This document shows positions 21,219-34,680 of a stretch of 64,000 bases of DNA, in pieces (position 1 is the stretch's first letter; each line of letters opens with the position of its first letter). The position numbers and the translations under genes were made by a program. Under the pieces are notes generated by a model, which saw only the letters and a program-made list of their open reading frames with translations, was not told the origin of the DNA and did not search any database. Source of the DNA: Synanceia verrucosa (lineage: Eukaryota; Chordata; Actinopteri; Perciformes; Synanceiidae); NCBI GenBank assembly GCA_029721515.1, contig CM056556.1, positions 1,550,501 to 1,614,500 on the forward strand, written 5' to 3'.

Positions 21219-24200
21219 TGGAGAGAGGAAAAGATGGCTTCCACATCTGTGGGGCTTTTAAAAGAAAGCTTCATTTGGCCTGATGGGGGAAGAGGCATGA
21301 GTGTGTGTTGAATGTGTGTGTGAGGGGAAAATATGTAGAAACGGCCCGACCACAGACTTCCTCTGAGAGAAAACCATGTCAACCCCCACATCCATTTACC
21401 AAGAGACACATGAAGCCAGAGAGCTCTGCAGCACCGACAAGAAGAAGAGGAAGCAGCATGAAGGGCTGTCTGAAACCAAAGATTTAAGCTTTAGTGCACG
21501 TTTTTTAAACTATACAAACAATAAGTAGTCTGAAGACATTAATCATCTGGACACAAATATAAACTATTGTGATGGCTGAAAAATTACTTATTATAAAGAA
21601 AACTGAGAATAGCAGCATAAAACACGTTGGAAATTCTGTCTGAAACCTAAGATTTAAGATAAACTGTGTGGGAAAACTTATTTTATACTATACAAACAAT
21701 AAGTAGGAGATTACCTCTAAAGAAATAAATTATCTGGACACAAATATAAACTATTGTGATGACTGAAAAATGAGAATAGCAGCATGAAATGCTTTGGAAA
21801 CTCTCTAAAACTAAATATTTAAGCTTTACAGACAAACACTGTCAGTAAGATCTAAAAAGATGCTGGGAAATGATCACTCAAAGAATTTTAAATGTATAAA
21901 AAAAGCAGTGGTTAATATGAGAGGTGTCCAGCGTTCAGCCTTTAGATCTGGACCTCCACTAGCTCCTGTTAGCTTCCTACGCTCTGGTTGTGTTGGCAGA
22001 CGGTGTGACGCTATGCAGAGGGAAGTGTTGGCGTAGCGCCGCTCATTCAGCTCAGAGCCAACATGGAGTCAGAGCCCACGAGGTGGACGAACAATGAGCC
22101 TCTGAGAGCCTCATATTCATATAAACAGACTGAAATAAGCAGCACAGAGAGGCTTCATCACGCCTCTCTGGAATCCTCCTTCTTTTCTTCCTGAATAGAG
22201 AGTCCTTTCTGCAGAAATTATCCAGCTCTTTTACAGCAGTGACTTCAGATTATCCAACTATAAAGTGAGCAATCTGTCCACCTGTGTGTCCTTCAGATAC
22301 CTAAAAAAACATTAATCAGATCTACGTCTCTCTGCAGATGTGTTGTTGAATGTGTCCAGACGGTGGCGCTGAAACAAGAAAACTATCCACATCAGCCCCC
22401 AATGCATCCAAATCTGCTTCCCCTCCTGCAGATTTTAACCAATCGTCACCAGATTTGGAAGAGAGAATCCCAGGATGAAGCCTGGAAAAGTTCCTTTTTT
22501 TAATTTTTGCTGTTTCATCCAGTTTCTCTACAGCTGGAGCTCAACAGTGACTCCATCACTGAAGGCAGGGCTCATATCACCAAACAGGTCATATCTCCTG
22601 AACACTGTGTGATAATGGGACCACATTTGGTGGAGACGTGTAGACATCATAAATAAGTGAACACAACCAATTTGGTGCTATTTGGCCAATAGGTGGCGCT
22701 GTACCAGCAGCATCTACCACTGTAAAAGAGGCATTCTTCTACTATATTTGCAAATATGATTCCTATCTGATTGTTCTTCACATATCTTGGTGGGTGTACT
22801 GTTGGGGGAAAGTGTTGAATATGGTGTCATTTAAATAATGAACTGTAATGTAATGCAGGGAACATACAAAAGTATCCATATTTACTGGAGAAAGTTATTT
22901 TACGCTCGATGTTCATAAACTTTTAATAAAGCAGCAGTCTCCTTCACTTCTCACCGACACTGGAAGCTGCACTGGTTTAGACTAAAGTATTAGATTCAAG
23001 ATCAGTGTTGGTGAGTATTATTCATACAATAAACATGTCTGAGTGTCTGAGTCAGCAGCCAAACACAGACGACTCACTCTTTCTTTCTGCTTCGTCCTTT
23101 CTTTCTTTATGTCTGATCAGATCAAATATCACCTCACCATCCTCCTCTTGTCCCAGAAAAAAAATCATTTTTCATTTCATTTTAAGGAAAAAAAGCGGTA
23201 CATTAATAAATGAATGAAAAACAGAATAAAACAGCATCCGGACAGCCGCCAGGACAACATGGTACTCAAGTTCATCTGACATGAATCATTCCTGATTCAC
23301 TCTGAACAACACAGCTCCTCTTTCACCGCCAACAACAAAGCGAAGTGAAGCCGCCATGCTGCTGCATTTCTGACAGCTGGAATAAAAGAGAAGTTAAAGC
23401 AGAGAGATGGACGTGAGGGAGGAGAAGAGTCGGAAGAGTAAATGAAAATTAAGTTTCTAGATTCACTGCAAACAAAACATACGGACAGTGGAAACTTTGA
23501 ATATACTTCACAAAAAAACAGAAGACTGAAGCAAAGACGCATCAGGGCTGAGTGTCATTTTAAAAATCCTGTTTCTGAGGATTTGTTTCCTGAATTCTGG
23601 TGACTTTAAAATAATGAAAACAGCTAAAAGAGGAAAGAAAATGGAATCATTTGCCTCTCTGGAGTGAATCTCTGGCATCAACTAAGCATCCATCACTTTT
23701 TATTCATTAATCCATTGACTTCTTGATTATTATTTCTTTCCCATGTACTTTTAATTTCACACCTCTGAGAGGACTTTTGCCTTTAGGCGTTTCATCACAG
23801 AAAGTGTATAAAACCATCACCAAAAATTACAGCAACACAACAGAGAAATATTGATAAAGTGTATAAGAAGTACTTACTGACAGTATTTACTCTACCTTAT
23901 TTGAGTTAAGTTTTAGACTATTTAATCCTGCTTATTTTGTAATTTGTTGTAAAGCACAAAAAAAGAGCAACGCTCCCAATTTCCTTGTTTGTGCTGTTAT
24001 ACGATGACAATGCATATATTTTTTTTTTGTGCTGGATAAATTAAGATATATTTAGTTAAACAAGTAAACTGAAACAGAAAAAGTATTATTGTGCATCATA
24101 TTGAGAAAGTGATGTGGGAAAATAGTAGTAAAGAGTAAAACTGTTTAAGATATTTTGTTTCTGTCTTACTTATGGATGAATTATAGTGAAACCGTCATCG

Positions 24201-27200
24201 AGGACCAGTGGGGGTCCCCGGACCACGCTTTGAAACCCCCTGCTGTAGAGAAGTATAAAGGGCTAAAGAGCGTCAGGTGTGTCAGCAGCTGGCGGACATG
24301 AGGCAGGTTCACTCTGAATACATCCAACGTCTCCTGAAAATTGTCTGACAGCTGCTAGAGCAGCAGTATAATAGTCTAATAGTCTAATAGTCTAATGGTA
24401 TAATGGTGTAATAGTACAATAGTACAACAGTGTAATAGTATAATAGTACGGTGCTCTCAGTTGACCATCACTCTCTCTCCTCCTTCTACCCACCCTGTAA
24501 TTATAAAAGCTGCAAAACAACATGAACACACCCTGAGGCTGCACGCCACCAGCGAAGCATCACGTTACTGCAGTACTCTGCTAAAATACCACAAAGTACT
24601 AACAGTGCAGTAAAAACAGTGTGCTCACAGTTAGTACTCTGCTAAAATACCACAAAGTACTAACAGTGCAGTAAAAACAGTGTGCTCACAGTTAGTACTC
24701 TGCTAAAATACCACAAAGTACTAACAGTGCAGTAAAAACAGTGTGCTCACAGTTAGTACTCTGCTAAAATACCACAAAGTACTAACAGTGCAGTAAAAAC
24801 AGTGTGCTCACAGTTAGTACTCTGCTAAAATACCACAAAGTACTAACAGTGCGGTAAAAACAGTGTGCTCACAGTTAGTACTCTGCTAAAATACCACAAA
24901 GTACTAACAGTGCAGTAAAAACAGTGTGCTCACAGTTAGTACTCTGCTAATATACCACAAAGTACTAACAGTGCGGTAAAAACAGTGTGCTCACAGTTAG
25001 TACTCTGCTAAAATACCACAAAGTACTAACAGTGCGGTAAAAACAGTGTGCTCACAGTTAGTACTCTGCTAAAATACCACAAAGTACTAACAGTGCGGTA
25101 AAACAGTGTGCTCACAGTTAGTACTCTGCTAAAATACCACAAAGTACTAACAGTGCGGTAAAAACAGTGTGCTCACAGTTAGTACTCTGCTAAAATACCA
25201 CAAAGTACTAACAGTGCGGTAAAAACAGTGTGCTCACAGTTAGTACTCTGCTAAAATACCACAAAGTACTAACAGTGCGGTAAAAACAGTGTGCTCACAG
25301 TTAGTACTCTGCTAAAATACCACAAAGTACTAACAGTGCGGTAAAAACAGTGTGCTCACAGTTAGTACTCTGCTAAAATACCACAAAGTACTAACAGTGC
25401 GGTAAAAACAGTGTGCTCACAGTTAGTACTCTGCTAAAATACCACAAAGTACTAACAGTGCAGTAAAAACAGTGTGCTCACAGTTAGTACTCTGCTAAAA
25501 TACCACAAAGTACTAACAGTGCAGTAAAAACAGTGTGCTCACAGTTAGTACTCTGCTAATATACCACAAAGTACTAACAGTGCAGTAAAAACAGTGTGCT
25601 CACAGTTAGTACTCTGCTAATATACCACAAAGTACTAACAGTGCGGTAAAAACAGTGTGCTCACAGTTAATACTCTGCTAAAATACCACAAAGTACTAAC
25701 AGTGCGGTAAAAACAGTGTGCTCACAGTTAGTACTCTGCTAATATACCACAAAGTACTAACAGTGCAGTAAAAACAGTGTGCTCACAGTTAGTACTCTGC
25801 TAATATACCACAAAGTACTAACAGTGCAGTAAAAACAGTGTGCTCACAGTTAGTACTCTGCTAATATACCACAAAGTACTAACAGTGCAGTAAAAACAGT
25901 GTGCTCACAGTTAGTACTCTGCTAATATACCACAAAGTACTAACAGTGCGGTAAAAACAGTGTGCTCACAGTTAGTACTCTGCTAATATACCACAAAGTA
26001 CTAACAGTGCGGTAAAAACAGTGTGCTCACAGTTAGTACTCTGCTAAAATACCACAAAGTACTAACAGTGCAGTAAAAACAGTGTGCTCACAGTTAGTAC
26101 TCTGCTAAAATACCACAAAGTACTAACAGTGCAGTAAAAACAGTGTGCTCACAGTTAGTACTCTGCTAAAATACCACAAAGTACTAACAGTGCAGTAAAA
26201 ACAGTGTGCTCACAGTTAGTACTCTGCTAAAATACCACAAAGTACTAACAGTGCAGTAAAAACAGTGTGCTCACAGTTAGTACTCTGCTAAAATACCACA
26301 AAGTACTAACAGTGCAGTAAAAACAGTGTGCTCACAGTTAGTACTCTGCTAAAATACCACAAAGTACTAACAGTGCAGTAAAAACAGTGTGCTCACAGTT
26401 AGTACTCTGCTAAAATACCACAAAGTACTAACAGTGCAGTAAAAACAGTGTGCTCACAGTTAGTACTCTGCTAAAATACCACAAAGTACTAACAGTGCAG
26501 TAAAAACAGTGTGCTCACAGTTAGTACTCTGCTAAAATACCACAAAGTACTAACAGTGCGGTAAAAACAGTGTGCTCACAGTTAGTACTCTGCTAAAATA
26601 CCACAAAGTACTAACAGTGCGGTAAAAACAGTGTGCTCACAGTTAGTACTCTGCTAAAATACCACAAAGTACTAACAGTGCGGTAAAAACAGTGTGCTCA
26701 CAGTTAGTACTCTGCTAAAATACCACAAAGTACTAACAGTGCAGTAAAAACAGTGTGCTCACAGTTAGTACTCTGCTAAAATACCACAAAGTACTAACAG
26801 TGCGGTAAAAACAGTGTGCTCACAGTTAGTACTCTGCTAAAATACCACAAAGTACTAACAGTGGTAAAAACAGTGTGCTCACAGTTAGTACTCTGCTAAA
26901 ATACCACAAAGTACTAACAGTGCAGTAAAAACAGTGTGCTCACAGTTAGTACTCTGCTAAAATACCACAAAGTACTAACAGTGCAGTAAAAACAGTGTGC
27001 TCACAGTTAGTACTCTGCTAAAATACCACAAAGTACTAACAGTGCAGTAAAAACAGTGTGCTCACAGTTAGTACTCTGCTAAAATACCACAAAGTACTAA
27101 CAGTGCAGTAAAAACAGTGTGCTCACAGTTAGTACTCTGCTAAATAACCACAAAGTACTAACAGTGCAGTAAAACAGTGTGCTCACAGTTAGTACTCTGC

Positions 27201-29202
27201 TAAAATACCACAAAGTACTAACAGTGCAGTAAAAACAGTGTGCTCACAGTTAGTACTCTGCTAAAATACCACAAAGTACTAACAGTGCAGTAAAAACAGT
27301 GTGCTCACAGTTAGTACTCTGCTAAAATACCACAAAGTACTAACAGTGCAGTAAAAACAGTGTGCTCACAGTTAGTACTCTGCTAAAATACCACAAAGTA
27401 CTAACAGTGCAGTAAAAACAGTGTGCTCACAGTTAGTACTCTGCTAAAATACCACAAAGTACTAACAGTGCAGTAAAAACAGTGTGCTCACAGTTAGTAC
27501 TCTGCTAAAATACCACAAAGTACTAACAGTGCAGTAAAACAGTGTGCTCACAGTTAGTACTCTGCTAAAATACCACAAAGTACTAACAGTGCAGTAAAAA
27601 CAGTGTGCTCACAGTTAGTACTCTGCTAAAATACCACAAAGTACTAACAGTGCAGTAAAAACAGTGTGCTCACAGTTAGTACTCTGCTAAAATACCACAA
27701 AGTACTAACAGTGCAGTAAAAACAGTGTGCTCACAGTTAGTACTCTGCTAAAATACCACAAAGTACTAACAGTGCAGTAAAAACAGTGTGCTCACAGTTA
27801 GTACTCTGCTAAAATACCACAAAGTACTAACAGTGCAGTAAAAACAGTGTGCTCACAGTTAGTACTCTGCTAAAATACCACAAAGTACTAACAGTGCAGT
27901 AAAACAGTGTGCTCACAGTTAGTACTCTGCTAAAATACCACAAAGTACTAACAGTGCAGTAAAAACAGTGTGCTCACAGTTAGTACTCTGCTAAAATACC
28001 ACAAAGTACTAACAGTGCAGTAAAAACAGTGTGCTCACAGTTAGTACTCTGCTAAAATACCACAAAGTACTAACAGTGCAGTAAAACAGTGTGCTCACAG
28101 TTAGTACTCTGCTAAAATACCACAAAGTACTAACAGTGCAGTAAAAACAGTGTGCTCACAGTTAGTACTCTGCTAAAATACCACAAAGTACTAACAGTGC
28201 AGTAAAAACAGTGTGCTCACAGTTAGTACTCTGCTAAAATACCACAAAGTACTAACAGTGCAGTAAAAACAGTGTGCTCACAGTTAGTACTCTGCTAAAA
28301 TACCACAAAGTACTAACAGTGCAGTAAAAACAGTGTGCTCACAGTTAGTACTCTGCTAAAATACCACAAAGTACTAACAGTGCAGTAAAAACAGTGTGCT
28401 CACAGTAAACAGCAGGTACTGGATGAGACAGCTACAAACAAGCAAAACACAGTTAAATACGGTGTAATAGCTGCCTTTGATGATGTCATAATACCCCCAA
28501 AAAACCTTTTCTTTACGAAAATATGTCTTTCTTACCTAACCCTCAGTCAGTGACACATTACCTTAAATTAAGTGGTTTTCTTGCCTTACAGTGACGCTTT
28601 GCCTTATCCTAACAGCAGTTTTCTTGCCTAACCTTAAGTCATGTGTCTCTTTCCCTTTTTGCCTCTTAATTTCTCTTGGTTAGGTTTAGGAAATTATCGT
28701 CTCAGCATCTGAGAAGCACAAAACGTTCATCCAGGAGGCCTATATTCATGTCCTGATTTCACAACACTGAGAGTCATTTTCACTTTACAAATTTAGTAGT
28801 TTGAAGACCAACCATGCAGTTACTTCCTGAACCTAACTATATTGTCTAAACCTAACCCTTGGATTGTTGGGATTGGCCAAAACAGAAGATCACACGGTGC
28901 TCGTCGTTCTCATGGTCAGATATGTAGTTTACTTTTAGCTTATTGTGTGTCCTTCCCTAAAGACGGAGGAAGCTTAGTCTCTTCATTCAGCTCTCATGTT
29001 TGATCTTTGTCCCATCAGCTGCTTCCTGTCCACAGTTAGAGACCTTAAAGTCAGGTCATGTCTTTCCTATTGTCCACCACTGAGCCACTCTCTAACAAAC
29101 ATCAAGTGCATCAATGCCATGCAAAGTCCCCTCTGTTTGCACCCAAAAAAAACACCGTCCATTGAAATATCATGCAAATCCATACAGAGGCTGCAGGTCG
29201 AG

Positions 29203-29253
<51 letters not shown>

Positions 29254-32200
29254 AAGAGAGAGCTTCAACAACGATCAAGAACTTTATATAGGCAGAAGTT
29301 AAATTATACAAACAAAATAACATTTACGTCTCCTGTTCCTTTTTGATCAAGTTGAAATGAATGTTTTTCTTTTCTTTTATCAATCGAGACTCAAGGCTTT
29401 TAACTATATTATAATATATAGTATATATGCATATATACTATATATTATAATATATGTGATTATATTATTCTTTTCATAATATTATAATATCATGTGCTTT
29501 GCTGTTTTTTTTAGTAAAACCGTAAATTTGAACATTTGTATATATAATGAATATTTATACATAGTTATATATAGCTATATTTCAGCATCTCTTTCTCTCT
29601 ATATATAGTGCATACATGTATATATAATACATAATTTATTATATATATATAATCATAAAATATATGTGCTTTGCTGTTTTTTTCTGCTTTTTAGTAAAAC
29701 CGTAAATTTGAGCATTCGTATATAATAAATATTTATGTAATTGCTATATTTCAGCATTTAAGAAGTCATTTTGATTAAAGAGCTCGCACATACTGGTGGA
29801 TTAACTATTACAGAAACATTTTAGTAACAGTGGAGGTAAACACCTGACACAGGTGGAGGATAATAATAATAATAATAATGTGTATTTAATGTGTAATAAA
29901 GCGTTGAGAGTTCACGCTGCTGTTAAAGTCCAGGTGAGTGGACACTTTACTGGAAAAGGAGGACTAAGAATAGAGGAATGACTCGACACTCATCTGCTGG
30001 ATTTCACACCAGACTCACATCTTTTTTTTTTTTTTCCTCTCTTCACGTAAACGCTTGAATTTGCTCGAACATGAAACAAAGAGCGCTGGGCTCATTGATG
30101 TGAAGGCCTGGAGCAGGAAACATGAAACCCACAGGGAGGAGAGTTAACGGCTTTTAAAGGGAGACTCCAAACTGACGAGAATTAAAGGAGCTTCATTAAA
30201 GCCAACGATCGCAGCTGCACACATGAAGCAGCAGTAGCAGCGGGAACCAATTAGTGGTCTGCCTTTGATGATGTCACCGACGAGTCACGCTCCGGTGGCT
30301 TCTGTTCAGGAGGAAACTCAACACCACTCATGCAGCTGATGTGGAGTCCTGCAGGGCTAACGGCCCGACGGCTAAATTAGAGGGCAGAGGGGGCGTCAGA
30401 TAAGAGGCGACGAGGGAGAGGAGAAATCAGATCTGACGGGCAGAGAGTGGACGGAAAAACACGCCTGCAAGACCAAATCCAAACTAAAGATCAGCGTCAC
30501 CACGATGCGACTGCAACAAACCCGAACATTTCTGTTCTTCTTTAGAACTGAGAAGCTCAAACAGAAAAGGACAAAGGCGTCACAAAGCTTAAAAATGGAA
30601 AGGATTTAAAAAAAAAATCACTTTCACTTAATAACAACTGTTAAAGCTACTTTTATTTTACATACAATAAGAGGACATTATGTATAAATAAGTTAATCAT
30701 CTGGACACAGATACAAACTGTTAGAGCTACTTTTATTTTACATATTTAAAATTAATATAACCCATATATGAGAGGAACCATGAGACTATGTTTCCTGCAT
30801 AATAAGTATGTTAGGTAGGAGGTTATTTCTAAAGAAATTAATCATGTAGACACAGATATAAACTACTTGTATAAAGATTTATATGGTTCCTTATAAAAAA
30901 GTGAGAGTTTCATGTCTTTTTTCTGCGGTAAAGTTGGTTTAAGTTCTGTATAAATAAATACTGTGAAAGAATAAAAACAGGGAGGATGACGGTAGGAGAT
31001 TATTTCTAGAGAAGTGACTGCTGCTACTTTCATTGAGATTTTTAAAGGTGCTGTCTGTTTAATTATAAGGAGGATGTTCCTTATTAAATCATTCAGTGCC
31101 TGCAGTCCAGCTGAAGCTGTAGATTCCTTCTAGGTGTGGAGCTGATACAGCTACGATAAAATATTTACTCAGCACCTGTGTACATATTTGCCACATTCAT
31201 TGACTCTGAGGTGTCTGACGTGGCATGGAGGTTTCAAGACGAGGAGGCAGCAAATAAATGTCTTATTTTATAAAACGACTTCCTGTTGCGTGAAAGAGCT
31301 GGGTCGTTGTTTCCTGAACAAAGTAAAAATGTGTTTTAGTGACTGACTTCTCAGTGAATCCCAGTGTTCTGGGTCTAAAAAGGTGAATTCAGTTTAAATT
31401 CCTCACTCCTGTTCAAAACGGTGAAGAGTCGTGAACTCAGTGAGGAGGAAAGAGTTAAAGATAAAGTGAAGGAGGTGATGCTGCTTTGATAACATCGATA
31501 TGTTAGTTCAGGGATTTTTCCTGAATGAAAGTCATGACTGCAGGTAAATTTGGACGTGAAGTGTTTTTCATTTCATGCAGAGCGGAGCACGAACAACGTT
31601 TCCAGGCGGTAAAAGTGTTTGTTTTCCTGCTCCACCCTCCTCCATCATGTCGCTGTCAGACACTCGTCTGCTTCTCATTTAGTTCCCTCCTCCTCCTCCT
31701 CTAAACTAATCTCTGCCTCTTTTCTCTCCGTTTGACGTTTTGTTTGCTGTTTGCGTGTCGATATGTTGGAGGTTCAGCAGTCAGTGTGGCGCCACAGAGG
31801 AACAACCTTCAGCAGTGATTCCTGTGGTTTCAACCCTCTCATAGCACTTTATCCACCAGGAAACGATCACCGCTTCACTGTTTCTCAACCAAATCTCCAC
31901 CCGTTACAAATGTTCACCACCTGAAAAACTTGAGGTTTCTGCTGTCTTCATCTGTAAAATGTTGATAGTGACGTATTCGCTGCAGCATCCCAGGTTATAC
32001 TCCTGTATGTGTATATTCTTATTAGCATCTCTTTATTTACTGCTTTTGCACGTCTGGTTGGATGTGATCTGCATTTTATTACCTTGTACTCGTGACATCA
32101 TGTTTTCTTACTTAAGAAAAAAACAGTTAATAAATGTTTTATTTAATTTAAGGTCAGTACGCATCACTGTTAACTTTTATGACCTTGTGTACGCAGGCTG

Positions 32201-34429
32201 AGGAGTTATTTTTCCCACTTTTCTTAACCCTGGTGGTTTCATCTTTGGGTCGATTTGACCCAGAAGGACAAAAGGCGTCATTGTTTCCTGCCGACATGCC
32301 TTTAAAACAGCATCATGACACTCAACTTTACATCAGACCTCTGAGCTCAGCCATAGTCAAAATAATTCTTAGATAAATTACTTATATTGGTGATAAATTA
32401 AAAAACATGTAAACTGAGTTGGAATGAAGTTGGATTAAAAAGTGATAATTTATACTTCATACCTTATCAAACTGTCCAGAGATCAAGAGGAGGTCAAAAT
32501 GTGTTGAAACCTATCAAGAACAGACTGTCTGATGGACGTTTCCACAGAAAATAAGCTTGTCTGCCTCTTAACAACAGAGCAGTGTGATATATATTTCAAT
32601 AACTAGAAAAGTGCTCAGAGAGCGCAGACCTTTACTTATTTAAAGTTACCCCCGCCGTCACGGAGGTTAAGTTTTCACCAGGGCCTGTTTGTTTGTTTGA
32701 ATGTTTGTTTGTTAGTTTGTCGGTTTGCAAAATCACTCAAAAAGTTAGGACTTTTGACAACATTTTCAGGGTTCGTCGGAAGTGGCTTAACGTAAAACTG
32801 ATTCATTTTTGGTGGTGACATTGAATCAGATCTGATCACCACCAAAAATGAATCAGTTTTAAGTTCGGCCACTTCTGACCAACGCTGAACATTTCGTCAA
32901 AATGCATCCACAACTTTTTTAGTTACTATGCAAACCAACAAACCAACAAACAAATAAACAAGCCCTGGTGAAAAGATAACCTCCTTGGCGGAGGTAAAAA
33001 GTGATGCACTAAAGAAATGAATAACATTAAGCAGACTTTTAATAATCCTCCATCTTTTAAAACCCTCATAATTTGTGCGTCTGTACATTTGAACCACGCT
33101 TAAATTGCTGACACAGGCAGCAGGACGGGGTTAACGCCTGCTAGCACGTTAGCAGCCAACGCTAAATTTAGCCTGGTCCACAGCTGGTTCCCATCAGCCT
33201 GAAAGGACACCAAACACACCACGGTTTACCTGACGGCAGTGAAAAAGAAAACTGTGAGGATGCTCTGAGAAAACACCTCAAAAATAACAAAGACAGGAGG
33301 AGAAACGAAAGGAAGCCTGGAAAAGAAATAAACATAAATGGCTACAGTCGCCTCCTTTTCCACGATTTTAATTCACATTTATGTTCATATACAGAACGAC
33401 TTCTTCCCCCGACTGTTTCAGGCTCTGCACAAAGTTTCTGGAAGTGATAATAAGAAATAAAGCATCACAGGAGGAATAAGCAGCAGGCGTGGGCGAGTGG
33501 GTTTTAGCCCTGACAGGAATGAAGACAGTTGTTCTGCAGGGAGGTTCCTTTGTTTTGGTGCACAATTAACGCTCGCCACAGTATTCTTCATCTCTAAATA
33601 CAGTTAGACTCTTTAGACTTTACATTTCATAACACATATATATAAAATCATATTACTTGTCCACAGCTCTGTCCATTATTTTCTCCATTAATCGATCAGA
33701 AAAGATATTATTCACTTTACAGTCACTGAAGAAAGAAACCAGGAAATATTATATATAATAAATAAAAAAATACTCAATAATACTGAGGTACATCCATATA
33801 TGACATGTTTTTTTGTTTGTTTTGTTCAAATTCAGTTCATTTCTGTTGTAATTCATGGAATATGTGTAACTGGAAATAAAAAAACTAGAGAGGACTCAAA
33901 CTGATCACTTATCGAAACAGGAACAACTATGAGATGAATCGCTGCAGCTCTTCTATCAGAAATGTTTCTATTTCACATTTAGTTTCAAAATTTAGCTCAA
34001 CAGTTTGAGCGGAAACACTCGTGAAAATTTCTGTTGACGTCTAACGTTGTTTGTCGTGTTGTTCTCGACAACAGAAGACACATTACGAGGTTAGTGTCTG
34101 TAGGTCAACCAGAGGGTGTGGCTATTTGCTGGTCTGACCCCGCCCACCTTCCTGTCACACAAACAGGAAGTTGTGCACCAAAAAATATTCACATTTAATC
34201 ACCATCTGAGAGCTTCTGGACTCAAACTGATTACTCAGATTATTAACTTAAGAGTTGATAACTAGTTGATTAATCGTCGCAGCTCTGAAGTGCTCCATAT
34301 TGTTGTTTACTGCTGTGTGAGTTAAAGGTCTTTTTGACAACATCTTTAGGTCCACAAACATTTCTAAAAACATCCCAACACCTCATTAAAACTTCATAGA
34401 TCTGTGAGCACAAAGGAGAGGCTATCAGC

Positions 34430-34467
<38 letters not shown>

Positions 34468-34622
34468 CGACCGACCGTCAGGGTTCTGGTGTTAAATAAT
34501 TAACAGAGGCAGATTAGTCCATCAGCCTGTGGGCCTCGAGGTCCATCGATTCCTCAAAATGAATTTTTAATGAGCCGCCAGACGGCGTTCATTTCAGCTG
34601 GTCAGCGTCCGTGGAGCCTCCT

Positions 34623-34680
<58 letters not shown>

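Larger units (their letters stand above)
18579..24570. other. cbfb intron 3, distal part: repeats, no gene
   Basis: No supported exon. It contains an (AC)n-(GT)n hairpin at 19.5 kb, (AC)n at 19729-19750, the CTCF-motif transposon copy at 20.0-20.36 kb, (GT)n at 21190-21220, two or three copies of a roughly 185-bp repeat at 21.48-21.83 kb, a fish-type repeat at 22.35-22.76 kb with two GGTGGCGCT boxes, and a degenerate ATAGTCTAAT array at 24.36-24.45 kb. Confidence 0.7.

Noticed and set aside
24573..28406. CRISPR-like array of regularly spaced repeats
   Set aside because: The whole 61-bp unit is repeated with no unique spacers and sits in a vertebrate intron.
28500..28680. CCTAACC-like words suggesting interstitial telomere repeats
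   Set aside because: Only scattered CTAACC words, no tandem TTAGGG run.
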